A stretch of 64,000 bases of DNA from Odontocerum albicorne (GCA_949825065.1 OX463859.1:15333220-15397219), one strand, 5' to 3'; numbered from the stretch's first letter, positions 21,001 to 27,160 are shown. The notes: generated from the letters alone by a model not told the origin. Made by a program: numbers and translations.

Positions 21001-23224
21001 AACTAGAAAAGCGTTGAAGAAACCTTAAATAAAAACTAGATTAGAACCCTTTTTAGAGCACCCTTGAGAAAAGTTTATTTCTAAACAGCGCAATATAAAT
21101 TGTCCGTTACACTATTAGGAAAAATTGGTTCCAACAGGAATGGGACCAAACCACTCTTAACCTGAGGCCACGGAGATCGTCCAGTATTAGTGGAAAAGTG
21201 TTAAGTATTTTATAATTATTTAATAAATAGAAAAATCAAAATAAATATTATGTATTTCCAATAAGAATACATATTGTTGATTATTCAACTGCATAAAACA
21301 TGTTATATATCATATATGTACTTTAAATAGCTTTAATTAAAAAAAATATATTTACACATCTTTTTTTTCATTAATCTATTCATGATGGACGCCTTACCGT
21401 CTAGTATTTGGGGATGTAACAATAACTATGACTTCGGTCATATCTACTATTTCATTAAAAAAAAAGGAAAAAATATCCCGATCGCCTCACTACGGATCGA
21501 ATCGAATCCAACATAGCAGTGCGGCCGGTGAGTTTGCTGGTGTGTAACGGCACACTTACTTAAATATGATAAATAAAAGGAAGAAACAAAACTACACGGA
21601 TTATCGACTATGAGGCCCAGCAACGATTACGGTAAGACACCTGGTTGACATCCCTGGTTCGCGGGATCGATTCCTATTGATTCCCATTTTTTTTAAATGG
21701 TTTTCAGTCTGGTTTTTACTTCAGGACTAATAATCATATTTCTGGTTGGTTGGCCGAGATTGCCACGTAGTAATAAACCCGTCAGGTTGTACTGTAAACA
21801 CCGAAAGTATGTAATATAATTCAATACAATAGAGATCAAGATAGAAAAAAATGAAATATGACAATATATAAAGGTAAATATTTTGGCATAAGATTAGGAT
21901 ATTTAAAACTCATGTATGAGTATGGGTGCGAAAAAAATATGATAATATTACCTGAAAAATGTTTCAAAAATATTAAAATAAACAAATTTCATGCTGACTT
22001 AATTAAAATTTTGCATTATATTACGAGTATACTTTTATTGTATACAGTATAACCTGGCGATTATTATATTTATTTATTTTTATTTATTTATTATTACACA
22101 TGACAAGAAATATACACAATTTGCGAAAAAACAACAGGTAATTTGATTTTGACATACAATTTTAATGGATCTGGGTTTGTTGCCTTTCATTTGTCGTATC
22201 CCCAGTAAACTAGGCTATTGCCTGTATCTCACTGAGGATAAATAGCATAAAATAAATCGATACTTCTTTCCGATTTTTGATTACACAAAAACAAAACCCC
22301 GTTGCACGCTCTCACCAACCTGACAAACAGTGACACTCAACTATAACTGGAAACATCTTGCGAAATTCAACTCCTCACACATCATCACTCCAGAAATACC
22401 AAAAATATTCATCCCACAATATACGGCACACAATCATAAGAATAAAAATTAAAACAAAAAATATGCATAAACACAAATACAAAAACAACCGAAATTAAAA
22501 CAACAAGAAGAAACCCACACTCACGAACTCACACAAATCCTTTCTACTCGTCATTCATCCTGAAAGCCCAAGTACTCAAAATCCTGTCGCAATAACAACC
22601 ACGCTCCGATCGATAAAAATACAAGGTTATATACATGTGGTAATTTCTTCCAGCCAACCAGAAACATGAAGAGGCCTTAAGTGAATACCAGACTGGAATC
22701 CGTTTCAAAATAAATTGGGTCTCAAAAGAAATCGAACCCCTAGATAGCAAGATAGACATTTTACCAACATGCTTAGGAGGTCGTCATATTAATTATTAAC
22801 TGAAATGTAAAAAAAATACATAGAATCAGCAGATAGATAATTTAGAACTAAAAAAAGAAAAGTCATTTATTGTACTTGCAACATTAGTTCTGAAAGAAAA
22901 TGGAAATATGAAAGCACTTTGTTTAGCAAATACAAAACATATGATTTGATACACAAACTAAACAACAAATGAATACAAACGTTCATTTGAAGAGCTACCG
23001 TTATTCGTATTGACTTAATAGTAGGTATGTAAGTACAGTATCCATAACAAGAAAGCAACATTCGTGCCAAGACATTGAGGTTATGTTAACCATACGTTGC
23101 GATAAAAATACAAGGTTATTAAATAGTCATATTACTCACCTTTTACAAATAATAATACTGCCAAACATAGAAATTCTATACGTAACATATTTCTCACTTG
23201 TTTAAATAAACAATAATCGCCCAT
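1..23224 (-). CDS. Skeletor: Skeletor orthologue: secreted DM13-DM13-DOMON protein, nine coding exons, 3' part outside window
   Basis: Spliced model with exons at 23140-23224, 18095-18168, 11856-12004, 11488-11727, 6625-6732, 5228-5504, 4069-4209, 3229-3364 and 1-41. All seen junctions are GT-AG, and phases agree across eight introns, giving 417 codons without a stop. Order: hydrophobic signal segment (residues about 13-29), DM13 domain 1 (about 43-148, with SYHHQVSGDVYAVD, DTFFWAG and WFAIYDL), DM13 domain 2 (about 163-270, with DTYFWVG, APDEYG and WLSIFDL), then a DOMON domain from about 283 (QVSWEVFGPQITIQLSG, YMAFGISG, CRDDLVGGQDSNQL, INIITYRRTLIS). This order is that of insect Skeletor, known in Drosophila as a spindle-matrix protein with secreted-type isoforms. 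The DOMON domain continues past the window edge. Domain identity is very secure; cellular role is inferred from the family. Confidence 0.95.
271..444. repeat. 58-bp tandem repeat, three copies
   Basis: Three near-identical units start at 271, 329 and 387. Each contains TTACTGAAGTAATTTTATTA and ends in a CCGCCAGGTTATACTATAC-like stretch that resembles the 3' end of SINE-A, so the array probably grew from a SINE end. It lies in intron 8 of Skeletor. Confidence 0.85.
783..872 (-). mobile_element. LINE-c 3' tail fragment
   Basis: Read on the minus strand this is the LINE-c end: the TCTCTGCCTACC-like stretch, then a phrase ending in GTATGTATGTATGTA. The same tail recurs near 19.3, 20.3, 56.2 and 59.1 kb. 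Confidence 0.6.
880..1605 (-). mobile_element. LINE-b fragment: C-terminus of a non-LTR retrotransposon reverse transcriptase protein
   Basis: Minus-strand frames read, in order, LNMNMSKTKFMVFG, VKKFKYLGNIL, a stop where the usual W of ESWTL stands, then LEAFEMWMHRRMLQIPW, MSYLGHVLRG and LLHLIIQGKIKGRRGVGRRQ. These are standard motifs of the C-terminal part of insect RTE-like non-LTR elements. Several frameshifts and stops show a dead copy. It ends in a GAAGAAGAAG tail at about 880. Located in intron 8 of Skeletor, same strand as the gene. Confidence 0.85.
1603..1735 (-). mobile_element. LINE-c fragment
   Basis: The minus strand matches the LINE-c stretch that precedes its tail (Y/TGGATCAAG, GTGATATTCTGAAAGAAGG, GGAAGTTGTATGGATG), found also near 20.2, 33.0, 38.4, 55.5 and 59.0 kb. 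It abuts the LINE-b relic. Confidence 0.65.
1736..2010 (+). mobile_element. LINE-c fragment
   Basis: The plus strand encodes KKGALRWFGHVEKAN, matching the RWFGHVERM motif of LINE-c, then decays. It is in opposite orientation to the adjoining LINE-c piece. Confidence 0.55.
2011..2440. other. intron 8 sequence with no recognisable feature
   Basis: AT-rich intronic DNA. No open frame, repeat match or site was recognised. Confidence 0.5.
2445..2660 (+). mobile_element. SINE-A, degraded copy
   Basis: The order of SINE-A landmarks is kept: TTGGTAAGACAACTGT, TTCCAGCTCGTGGGTTG, TTTCAGTCTAGC, then GTTGGAAGAGTTTGCC. The sequence is strongly diverged. Confidence 0.6.
2661..3228. other. intron 8 proximal part; short direct repeat
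   Basis: Contains a duplicated ATAATAAATAATTCTGAGTT (about 2730-2777). A GC-richer patch (about 2880-2945) has a short CA run. I could not turn the GC-richer patch into an exon in the Skeletor frame. Confidence 0.4.
3229..3364 (-). CDS. Skeletor: Skeletor exon 8
   Basis: 136 nt, entering in phase 0 and leaving one base. Encodes residues 359-403, beginning CIQVLGQYKGVCRDDLVGG and ending NIITYRRTLIS, part of the DOMON domain. The acceptor follows TTTGTTTAG and the donor is GTAAGC. Confidence 0.92.
3620..3935 (+). mobile_element. LINE-c fragment in intron 7
   Basis: Contains the LINE-c order: a GATGAATGAGGGCTAAAG stretch, a frame with LRGFGYVQ (from LRWFGHVE), and a GTGGTAGAAGAAGATCAAG stretch. 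Opposite strand to Skeletor. Confidence 0.6.
4069..4209 (-). CDS. Skeletor: Skeletor exon 7
   Basis: 141 nt, phase 0 on both sides, residues 312-358. It encodes the DOMON segment VSEDEYMAFGISGSNEK ... VDGYRGYATDYN. The acceptor is TTTGTAG and the donor GTAAGT. Confidence 0.95.
4210..5227. other. Skeletor intron 6; possible coding relic at about 4430-4610
   Basis: Mostly featureless AT-rich intron. A GC-richer stretch near 4430-4610 reads on the plus strand as ETDPHHPMYRNQKQDQ and further residues. It has no recognised family and may be a transposon fragment. AACACTTTATAAAAGAA is duplicated near 4625-4670. Confidence 0.4.
5228..5504 (-). CDS. Skeletor: Skeletor exon 6
   Basis: 277 nt, residues 219-311, entering in phase 2 and ending in phase 0. 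It encodes the second half of DM13 domain 2 (LDPLRTYNRETIVLELPGD ... WLSIFDLESKESFGSI) and the start of the DOMON domain (LPNCVQLHKDMQVSWEVFG). The acceptor is CTTCCAG and the donor GTATGT. Confidence 0.95.
5685..5939 (+). other. 84-codon open frame, unrecognised, antisense within Skeletor intron 5
   Basis: Opens with ATG and runs to TAA, with basic residues throughout and KANAFRVWWGIVQEIKALQ near its end. I do not recognise it. It sits just upstream of a LINE-a relic on the same strand, so it may be an upstream part of that element rather than a gene. Confidence 0.2.
5960..6600 (+). mobile_element. LINE-a fragment, interrupted by a 158-bp insert
   Basis: Plus-strand frames read LELYGMERWILTEK, then FEIWCWSRIF, then SLEKLIVTRRVEEWRARR, with stops. 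These match the LYGCETWTL / FEMWCWRRML / EKLVVTGKVEG order typical of insect RTE-like LINE C-termini. After the insert, the tail (TTGAGTGCTGCATTTATCAT) resumes. It lies in Skeletor intron 5, antisense to the gene. Confidence 0.75.
6351..6508. mobile_element. 158-bp insert with 16-bp target-site duplication
   Basis: AGATGACTTGTTTCTT occurs exactly at 6335-6350 and again at 6509-6524, bracketing the insert. The rest of the LINE-a copy is continuous across it. The insert holds an A10 run followed by a TA repeat, and on the minus strand a GACGATGGAGACGGAGG stretch. Long duplications are typical of target-primed retrotransposition. Element type not recognised. Confidence 0.6.
6625..6732 (-). CDS. 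Skeletor: Skeletor exon 5
   Basis: 108 nt, entering and leaving in phase 2. It encodes IPEFIYDGLGKDTYFWVG ... KKAPDEYG, the first half of DM13 domain 2. A long poly-pyrimidine tract precedes the acceptor AG. The donor is GTAAGT. Confidence 0.93.
6871..7395 (+). mobile_element. Repeat E, apparently full length (about 520 bp)
   Basis: Begins GCGACAGGATTTTGAGTACT and ends GTCATGTGTAATAATAAATA. The 3' third carries the most conserved block (CTCAGTGAGATACAGGC ... TTTACTGGGGATACGAC). Other copies lie at 9.28, 9.58, 9.69, 22.07 (minus), 39.09 (minus), 37.44 (minus, fragment) and 40.84 kb. No tRNA boxes are visible. Its AATA-rich tail suggests a LINE 3' end or a SINE using one. Confidence 0.8.
7396..8034. 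other. intron 4 stretch with a SINE-B tail at 7525-7572
   Basis: CACCCTTGAGGAGAGTTGGC followed by GTGCTATATAAATTGTCC is the SINE-B 3' end, plus strand. A TACTCGTA octamer sits at 7515-7522 just before it. The rest shows nothing recognisable. Confidence 0.5.
8035..8565 (-). pseudogene. mariner-like transposase, C-terminal relic with element end
   Basis: On the minus strand, pieced across frameshifts: DFYFLQDG, TYLDKNLSNRLI, then PPCSLDLTPVDFFLWG and KEKVYGTKLATVNELK, ending FEHLRN-stop. The SLDLTP-D block is where the last catalytic aspartate of mariner-type DDE transposases lies. Downstream, the CAGAATGTCCCAAC stretch at about 8036-8050 looks like the terminal inverted repeat. Only the end of the element survives. 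It is in Skeletor intron 4. Confidence 0.85.
8566..9281. other. intron 4 stretch, nothing recognised
   Basis: AT-rich. One TACTCGTA octamer lies at 8939-8946. No coding or repeat match seen. Confidence 0.5.
9282..9440 (+). mobile_element. Repeat E, 3' fragment
   Basis: Matches repeat E from its CAGTGAGATACAGGC block to the AATAAATAAATA tail, with a few substitutions. Confidence 0.85.
9579..9885 (+). mobile_element. Two repeat E 3' fragments head to tail
   Basis: The first copy (9579-9684) is more diverged and loses its tail. The second (9685-9885) begins further upstream in the element (AAAATCGGAAAGAAGTATCG) and has an AAATAAAATAAA tail. With the copy at 9.28 kb this makes three same-strand copies in 600 bp. 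Confidence 0.85.
9897..9976 (-). mobile_element. SINE-A head fragment
   Basis: The minus strand reads ACCTCTATGACCAAGCTGGT, then CTTGCCTTCC and a degraded GGTT box, matching the tRNA-like head of SINE-A. Confidence 0.5.
10150..10372 (+). mobile_element. SINE-A, near full length
   Basis: The tRNA-like head includes the B-box-like GGGTTCGATTC. The body has TTTCAGTCTAGTTTTCACTT, and the 3' end has GTTGTACTGTATTCAATG and a short ACATTAC tail. Confidence 0.85.
10373..11284. other. intron 4 stretch, nothing recognised
   Basis: AT-rich sequence with no open frame or repeat match that I could identify. Confidence 0.5.
11285..11440 (+). repeat. Repeat M, copy 1
   Basis: Aligns by eye with 61928-62065. 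Shared blocks are CCACATCTGTTATT / CCATATCTGTTATT, a gapped middle, then CACTTCGGA and GTTCCAGATGAATCTGG / GTTCCGGATAAATCTGG. Unclassified dispersed repeat. Confidence 0.5.
11488..11727 (-). CDS. Skeletor: Skeletor exon 4
   Basis: 240 nt. It encodes the second half of DM13 domain 1 (TNVLDRYFNKDFTLTLPDA, KWFAIYDLSNQNTFGDIYIP) and the linker into DM13 domain 2. It is separated from exon 3 by the gene's only short intron, 128 bp. Confidence 0.96.
11856..12004 (-). CDS. Skeletor: Skeletor exon 3
   Basis: 149 nt, residues 54-102. It encodes VSGDVYAVDQYTLLIIGFSY ... DTFFWAGAANRPGPQG ... PDEYG, the core of DM13 domain 1. The acceptor is CCAAAG and the donor GTAAGT. Codon use is visibly GC-richer than the surrounding intron. 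Confidence 0.96.
12180..14205. repeat. Degenerate minisatellite, unit about 105 bp, roughly 18 units (intron 2)
   Basis: The unit repeats phrases such as TTGAGGACCAAAAAGT, AATTTGTGACGCATTTA, GGATTGAAATTGGCTAATTA and TGACAATTTGACATAATTGA. Spacing between successive phrases is about 95-115 bp. Units are diverged from one another. One LINE-like insert (12575-12720) interrupts it. Confidence 0.9.
12575..12720 (+). mobile_element. LINE-e-like fragment inside the minisatellite
   Basis: The plus strand reads LTEHVIRMNDYGLPK, matching the GHVxRMxxxRLPK motif near the end of LINE proteins. It is followed by a GATCGATCGGCAAAAG block that is duplicated 46 bp apart. Confidence 0.5.
14206..14695. other. 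intron 2 stretch, nothing recognised
   Basis: AT-rich sequence between the minisatellite and a LINE-a relic. Confidence 0.5.
14700..15335 (+). mobile_element. LINE-a fragment
   Basis: Frames read YGGETWTLRARE, then FEMWCWRRMLRIPW, ARRTNISILEELRITDRLST, FGHIARG, VTGGVEGRGTRRR, and finally SHELHDRM. This is the full C-terminal motif order of the family, broken by at least two frameshifts. A diverged sister copy is at 33880-34145. It is antisense within Skeletor intron 2. Confidence 0.88.
15640..15960 (+). mobile_element. Composite SINE-A plus SINE-B (dimer)
   Basis: A SINE-A head (CCCGTGGTCTAGTTGATAAC, GCGGATTCGACTCCC) and body run without a break into a SINE-B unit with its own B-box-like GGGTTCAAGTCCC and 3' GAGAGTTTGC ... 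AAACGGC. The same fusion, with the same junction words, is at 53955-54278. Confidence 0.8.
15961..16829. other. intron 2 stretch, nothing recognised
   Basis: AT-rich. Holds a GC-richer 80-bp patch near 16195-16270 that I could not assign. Confidence 0.5.
16830..17480. repeat. Minisatellite, unit about 32 bp, roughly 20 units (intron 2)
   Basis: Repeated phrase GAACAGTATATTGAGTTGAA followed by ATTAAAATTTTA. The central units are near-identical, the outer ones increasingly diverged. Confidence 0.92.
17555..17805 (+). mobile_element. LINE-e fragment
   Basis: The plus strand reads GGQRKRYKDVLQNTPK, matching the GGQxxRYKDVLKxxLK motif, and a shifted frame continues with KNGIELLLDIRNPLEKI. It starts right after the 32-bp array. 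A longer minus-strand open frame over the same bases is a shadow. Confidence 0.6.
17806..18094. other. intron 2, 3' side; short repeated phrase
   Basis: CATCACGGCTAATGG (about 17857) and CGTCACGGCTAATGACC (about 18017) are two copies of one phrase, 160 bp apart. Otherwise nothing recognised. Confidence 0.4.
18095..18168 (-). CDS. Skeletor: Skeletor exon 2
   Basis: 74 nt, entering in phase 1. It encodes ETICDDEDGPYQGKYLGKLN followed by SYHHQ, the run-in to DM13 domain 1. The acceptor follows TTTTATTCCAG and the donor is GTATGC. Confidence 0.93.
18233..18420 (-). mobile_element. SINE-B
   Basis: The minus strand has the B-box-like TTAGAATCCCGAGTT, then CCACCCTTGAGGAGAGTTTG and CTAAACGACGC. Its upstream half (GATGCGGGGGAATACC) matches the copy at 27955-28155. 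Confidence 0.75.
18540..18785 (-). mobile_element. LINE-c fragment
   Basis: Minus-strand frames read STAVF, LEPTLVFESEPWV (from VPTLLYGSETW), TERCQ, and LRLTEYGMKLLGMNLNL, matching the longer LINE-c copy at 38.7-39.06 kb. Confidence 0.7.
18945..19260 (+). mobile_element. LINE-d fragment (CR1/Jockey-like reverse transcriptase C-terminus)
   Basis: Encodes FPVHRSSFFTSSFTVHGVRI followed by WNQLPSKIRLA-stop. This is the closing block of many insect non-LTR polymerases (FTVxAVRLWNxLPxxIR). The block just upstream in such proteins is found separately at 41566-41900. Confidence 0.8.
19285..19415 (+). mobile_element. LINE-c tail fragment
   Basis: Encodes YDVEESKCVYLERNVWRSVL and SAYPFKRHGVMIY, then runs into GTATGTATGTATGTA, the usual LINE-c 3' end. 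Confidence 0.75.
19505..20345 (+). mobile_element. LINE-c fragment split by a TTAA-flanked MITE
   Basis: The left piece ends at 19579 (CTAATGTGAGTGAAAGGCG, GGTAGAAGAAAGACAG). The right piece resumes at 20187 (GTGAATGATATTTTGAAAG, GTAGGAGTTGTATGAATG) and ends with the GTATGTATGTATG tail. In uninterrupted copies these pieces are adjacent. Confidence 0.8.
19580..20182 (-). mobile_element. piggyBac-like MITE, copy 1 (603 bp)
   Basis: Flanked by TTAA at 19576-19579 and 20183-20186. The ends are CCTTTCACTTCCTGTGC and GAACAGGAAGGG, imperfect inverted repeats. No transposase frame inside. The TTAA duplication and the CC...GG ends fit piggyBac-type non-autonomous elements. Copy 2 at 40481-41561 is in the opposite orientation and shares long blocks such as ACCACTATGGGTGAGGAAG. 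Confidence 0.82.
20860..21118 (+). mobile_element. SINE-A head with SINE-B tail, rearranged
   Basis: The head reads TTGTGGTATAGTTGGTAAGA with a B-box-like GGGTTTGATTCCC. A short minus-strand SINE-A body piece (ACTAGATTAGAACC) follows, then the SINE-B 3' end (CACCCTTGAGAAAAG, TATAAATTGTCC). Confidence 0.65.
21365..21628 (+). mobile_element. SINE-C, lacking the tRNA head
   Basis: Shares with the full copy at 43.7 kb the words ACTTCGGTCATAT, GCGGCCGGTGAGTTTGCTGG, and TATGAGGCCCAGCAACG. Confidence 0.75.
21630..21835 (+). mobile_element. SINE-A
   Basis: The head is partly replaced, but the body GGTTTTCAGTCTGGTTTTTA, GGTTGGTTGGCCGAGATTGC and CCCGTCAGGTTGTACTG are well kept. It begins exactly where SINE-C ends. 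Confidence 0.8.
22065..22598 (-). mobile_element. Repeat E, full length
   Basis: Minus-strand copy running from GCGACAGGATTTTGAGTACT to the AATAAATA-rich tail. With the 6.87-kb copy it fixes both ends of the element. Confidence 0.88.
22600..22790 (-). mobile_element. SINE-A
   Basis: Minus strand: head with GGGGTTCGATTTC, body with CCAGTCTGGTATTCACTTAA and TGGTTGGCTGGAAGAAATTA. It abuts repeat E on the same strand. Confidence 0.8.
22791..23139. other. intron 1, 5' side; nothing recognised
   Basis: AT-rich stretch next to the donor site of exon 1. Confidence 0.5.
23140..23224 (-). CDS. Skeletor: Skeletor exon 1: start codon and signal peptide
   Basis: 85 nt encoding MGDYCLFKQVRN then MLRIEFLCLAVLLFVK. 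The ATG at 23224 has A at -3 and G at +4, and an in-frame TAA lies 12 nt upstream, so the frame cannot extend further. A second Met at codon 13 directly precedes the hydrophobic core and could also start a normal signal peptide. The donor is GTGAGT. Confidence 0.88.
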
Positions 23225-23720
23225 TTTTCTATTTTAAATTATTAAAAAAAATCACAATAACAGATTGAAATCCATTTCATTTTTAAGTTTCAGTTCAACG
23301 ATCTCGCAAAACAGATTCCGGTTTTTGCTGTGCACTTTTTAATATAATAGTATATGTCCGTCTTATGAATTACAGTATAAGATAATTTTATAAAAGAAAT
23401 ATCAATAATATTCTCGACGTCATTATTGTCTTGAAATAGATTCTTATTGGACGAGTGTTACTGTAGAGAACGCGCTAGACAACAACGAACGGTCAGACGG
23501 CAAAAGAAAGTTTAATGCAGCGTTAACATTTCGGGTCGCTGCTGGTGAAAAAACTAGTTCCTTCGGACTGTACTCGATTGCTACTGGCTTATGATATAAG
23601 AACCTAACTTAGTCTTGGTTAGCAGAGATGGATTTGCAAACTAGTAGTGAAATAAATATAGGCACGATAAACCGTTGTGTATTTCATTGGCTACAGAGTG
23701 GTCGTAGAGAATTTGATGGT
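23225..23720 (-). promoter_or_regulatory. Candidate Skeletor 5' UTR / promoter region
   Basis: Just upstream of the start codon (minus strand) lies a TATATTAAAA-like box near 23340. Further out, 23450-23720 is clearly GC-richer than its surroundings, with a CCAATAAG word and a TGACGTCG word. No transcript evidence exists here. Position and composition are the only reasons for the call. Confidence 0.25.
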
Positions 23721-24004
23721 TATACGACGTAAATCACTGTCTATTTTATAATAATTAAAAAACATTGATTTTGATTCTTTAAATATACTACTTAAAATAG
23801 TGCAGGGGAATTAAATCCCTTTTTGAAAAGAACTGCAATATTTTTATTTTGATATTTATCGTACAATATTTTTTTTTAGTTTTAAAGTAGAATAGCGTAA
23901 AATGATTCTACAACTTTGCAAATATTCAAAATTCTTCAGAATTACTTATATGTTGATATGATTTGAAAGATGCTCGATATTTCTGAAACATTGGCTATGT
24001 TGTC
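23721..24004. other. upstream region, nothing recognised
   Basis: AT-rich; no feature seen. Confidence 0.4.
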
Positions 24005-24080
24005 GACAATCTTTGTGGTCTAATTAAATAAAATGCTTGATTTTCACTCGGGGGTTTTGCATTCGATTCCTAATCTCTCC
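24005..24080 (+). mobile_element. SINE-A head fragment
   Basis: Reads CTTTGTGGTCTAATTAAATA and a box GCATTCGATTCC at tRNA-like spacing. The body is missing. Confidence 0.45.
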
Positions 24081-24339
24081 TTATCAAGTTTGACTGTCAG
24101 TCGTCTTATTGGAAACGCATGTGCGTATATAAGTTTATTTTGTGCAAGTTTTTGCATTTCAGTAAGCACACTACAGTCTGGACAGATGATACCCAAAATT
24201 CCGATGAAAGGAGATCAAAAATCTAAAATAATTTGCAGGTTTAATCTGCTGTAGTCTTTTATTTGAGAATTTTATATGGCTCTATTTTTGTGTTCCTTAA
24301 TATCGCTATATGAATTTAGGATACGAATTATATAAGTTA

Positions 24340-24900
24340 TGGAAAAACGAAAATTCTGATGAAAAACGGCTTAGTAGAAAAACCAGTCCGGAAGTTAATC
24401 CACCAGGATCATGGGATACCCGCTGCTTAGTGTGATTGCTAACCGCATTAAACAGTGGGTGCCCGGGATAAGATCACAATGAAATCGTTAGGAAAAAGTT
24501 CCGAGACACATAAAAGAGTTTGTCAGCTAAGAAAACTCACAATCACTAGATGTGTGCTAGTGTTGTTGCCTCTTTCTATGCGAGGTAGGATTTATTCAAA
24601 CGTTCGACGATAAACCGTGAGTTCCGTGCATATTTAAGTGGTTCTATGCCTAAAAGCTCAATGAATGGGACTGAAAATAATGGTTATATTTTTCGATATT
24701 ATCCGAAAAAAAAGTTAGACCTATTCTAGTAAAACCGTTCATTTAGTAACTCACATACGCAAGACTTGACAGTCGTGCAAGTGTTTTTGCATCTTCACCT
24801 TTGGAGTAGTATTGCCAACACGTGTAATGACGAATCGTGAGTTTTGTTCTTAATCTAATGATTCTACACCAGAGGGCGAATGAGGCCGAAAATAATGTGA
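24340..24900 (+). repeat. Repeat D, two adjacent diverged copies
   Basis: Copy 1 (to about 24700) and copy 2 (24740-24900) share GTTTTTGCATCTTCAC / GTTGTTGCCTCTTTC, ACGATAAACCGTGAGTT / ACGAATCGTGAGTTTTGTT, and GAAAATAATG near their ends. A third copy is at 63540-63730. Unclassified. Confidence 0.55.
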
Positions 24901-25089
24901 TCTCCCTACTACACTCTTCTTCACTATGCTCAAATCACCAATTTGCAAATGTTTGAAAGGACCATTCGAATGAAAAAATAGATTATACTTTCTGATATCG
25001 CTCTGAAGACGAAGACTGTTATGCCTTCGAAACGTCGATCATTGACATGAGAGCAATTCAGAAAAATCATGTATTAGTATACATACTTG

Positions 25090-25664
25090 ACAATACATAT
25101 TCGCGAACTAATAATAAAAAAAACAACATAAACAAAACTTCTTTAAAAGTTTCCATTATGAAAACGATTACATGGTTTCAAATTACAGGCAGTCCTCGAC
25201 TTCCGTATAGTTTCTGAAAATTTGTACGACAATAAGTAATATTAAAAAAAATAGAATTCTGTATTTCAAAATATTTATTTTACAACGGAAACATAGGTAC
25301 ACTATTCATGAATGCAAAACAAAAATAAAAGAAACTAGTTACATAGTAAGAAGTATTTAAAAAAAAGTTAAGTTCAAGTTACGTATTATAATTGTTGTAT
25401 CTAAGTATCTAAAAAAATATATTTATTTTGTATATTTTATCATATTATTAAATACGGTCTATTACCTCGGTCAAGCGGAAATCAAGCCTTAGTAGTCCAG
25501 CCAAGTTCGACACTGTTGAAGTTAAATTATTTATATAGTTATAGTTTCCGCTTCAAGTAACAATCCAAGGTTGAAGAGGAAAAAAAATGAAGACAAGTGA
25601 AGGAGGCGGGGTGTAAACACGTTAAAATTGCAATCGCAAATTGAAATAGAGCAAATTTAAATAT
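25090..25664. other. intergenic stretch, nothing recognised
   Basis: AT-rich sequence before the 43-bp array. Confidence 0.5.
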
Positions 25665-26255
25665 TGATGTAATAACAAATAGATTTCAATCAAAAGAACC
25701 ACTGCGAATATAATTGTAATAACGACAGATTCCTACCAAAAGAAGCCACTACGATTACAAGTATAATAACATATTTCTACCAAAAGAACCCACTTCGAAT
25801 ACGAATTCCAACCGAAATAATTTATTGCGAATAGAAGTTTAATAACAGATTCTAGGGTAGCAACATATTCCAACCGAAAGAACCTACAACGAATAGAAGT
25901 GTAATAACAGGTTCCTACCAAAATAACTCATTGCGAATACCTATACAAGTGTAATAACATATTCCAACCAAAAGAACATACTACGAACACAAGTCTAATG
26001 ACAGATTCCTACTAAAAGAACCCACTGTGAAAATAAGTGTAACATAATAACATATTCCAATATAATGAACCAACTTCGATTACAAGTGTAATAATATATT
26101 CCTACCAAAAGAACTCACTACGAATATAAATAAGCGTAATAACAAATTCCAACCGAAATAACCTACTGCGAATACCAGTGTAATAACATATTCCTACCGA
26201 AAGAACCCACTGCGAATATAAGTGTTATAACAGAGATTTCTACTTAAAGAATCCA
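25665..26255. repeat. Minisatellite, unit about 43 bp, 13-14 units
   Basis: Unit phrase AATAACATATTCCTACCAAA, then AGAACCCACTGCGAATACAA. Alternate units read TTCCAACC in place of TTCCTACC. Units differ by small indels. Confidence 0.9.
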
Positions 26256-26419
26256 CTGAGAAAAAAAATGTCTTTATTTCCTTCATTGAATTAACAATGA
26301 AGAATATTGGATGTTAACGAAGATTTTTTTTCATGTTTCTGAAAGCTCCTCAAGGCAAAAACAATGTCGTAGTCGAACTCTTAATAGACTTTTTTTTTCT
26401 AAGTACCACAAATAACTAC

Positions 26420-26680
26420 CAAAAGAAGAAAATTCAAGTATTTTGGATATATCATGCGAGGAGAAAAAATATGAGATCTTCAACTGATATTGCAGCGAAA
26501 AATTTAGAGCAGAGTTCGGAAAGAAGACGCATCTATCTCCTGATTAAAGAACTTATAAGAGCGATGTCAATATGGTACCACATCTTTATTCAGAGCTGCT
26601 GCCTCAAAGGTCAAGATAGTCATGATGATAGAAGAAGAGATAAACTTTAAAGAAGAAGAATAAGATAGGAAAAAAATATA
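26420..26680 (+). mobile_element. LINE-b fragment
   Basis: Reads KKKIQVFWIYHARRKNM (from FGHIMRGRKY), SSERRRIYLLIKEL, then IQSCCLKGQDSHD (from FRAAxxKVKIAMM). Ends in an AAGAAGAAGAA tail like the copy at 0.9 kb. Confidence 0.7.
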
Positions 26681-26769
26681 GTGTACTCGTAAGAATGTCA
26701 GCTGATCGAAAACTGAACAGAATTTTCCAAGCCAATTTTACTATAAGATGATCGAAATAATAGCCAAAA

Positions 26770-26965
26770 AAGATAGGACCCAAAAGAATCCTGGAGGGAC
26801 ACCCGGGTGGGAGAAGGAGAGTGGGCATGCCAAGGCTGCGATGGGAGGACGAAGTTGAGAAGGACGCAACCCGGCTGCTACAAGCGCAAGTGGAGGCGAA
26901 GATTGACGGCCCCTCGAATGGGCTGTAGGACCATCGAAAGAAAGAAGTCTTTCGTCATTCATTCG
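26770..26965 (+). mobile_element. LINE-e-like C-terminal fragment
   Basis: Frames read ILEGHPGGRRRVGMPRLRWE followed by DEVEKDATRLL, the RRxVGRPRLRWxDDVE motif of insect LINE proteins. The GC-rich coding-like composition shows it is a younger insertion than its surroundings. Confidence 0.75.
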
Positions 26966-26975
26966 TTATACATAT

Positions 26976-27160
26976 CCTTGAATTGTATTACTCTTTCACT
27001 GTATACAATACAACCTGGTGGGTTTATTGGCAATGAAAATCTCTTCAATAATTCTGAAACATTCCATATATGGAAATCAGACTGGAACTTTTAAAAAAAA
27101 ACTTGGGTTGCAGTAGGATCGAACTCGCAACCCATTGTATATCAAGCGTCCATGGCAATC
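26976..27160 (-). mobile_element. SINE-A
   Basis: Minus strand: box GGGTTGCGAGTTCGATCC, body TTCCAGTCTGATTTCC, 3' end AACCCACCAGGTTGTATTGT and ACAGTGAAAGAG. Confidence 0.75.

Noticed and set aside
25005..25075. Hammerhead ribozyme core (CTGAAGA ... CGAAACGTC)
   Set aside because: Stem III has a mismatch next to the core and the cleavage-site base would be G, which is not permitted. Stem I is only a few pairs.
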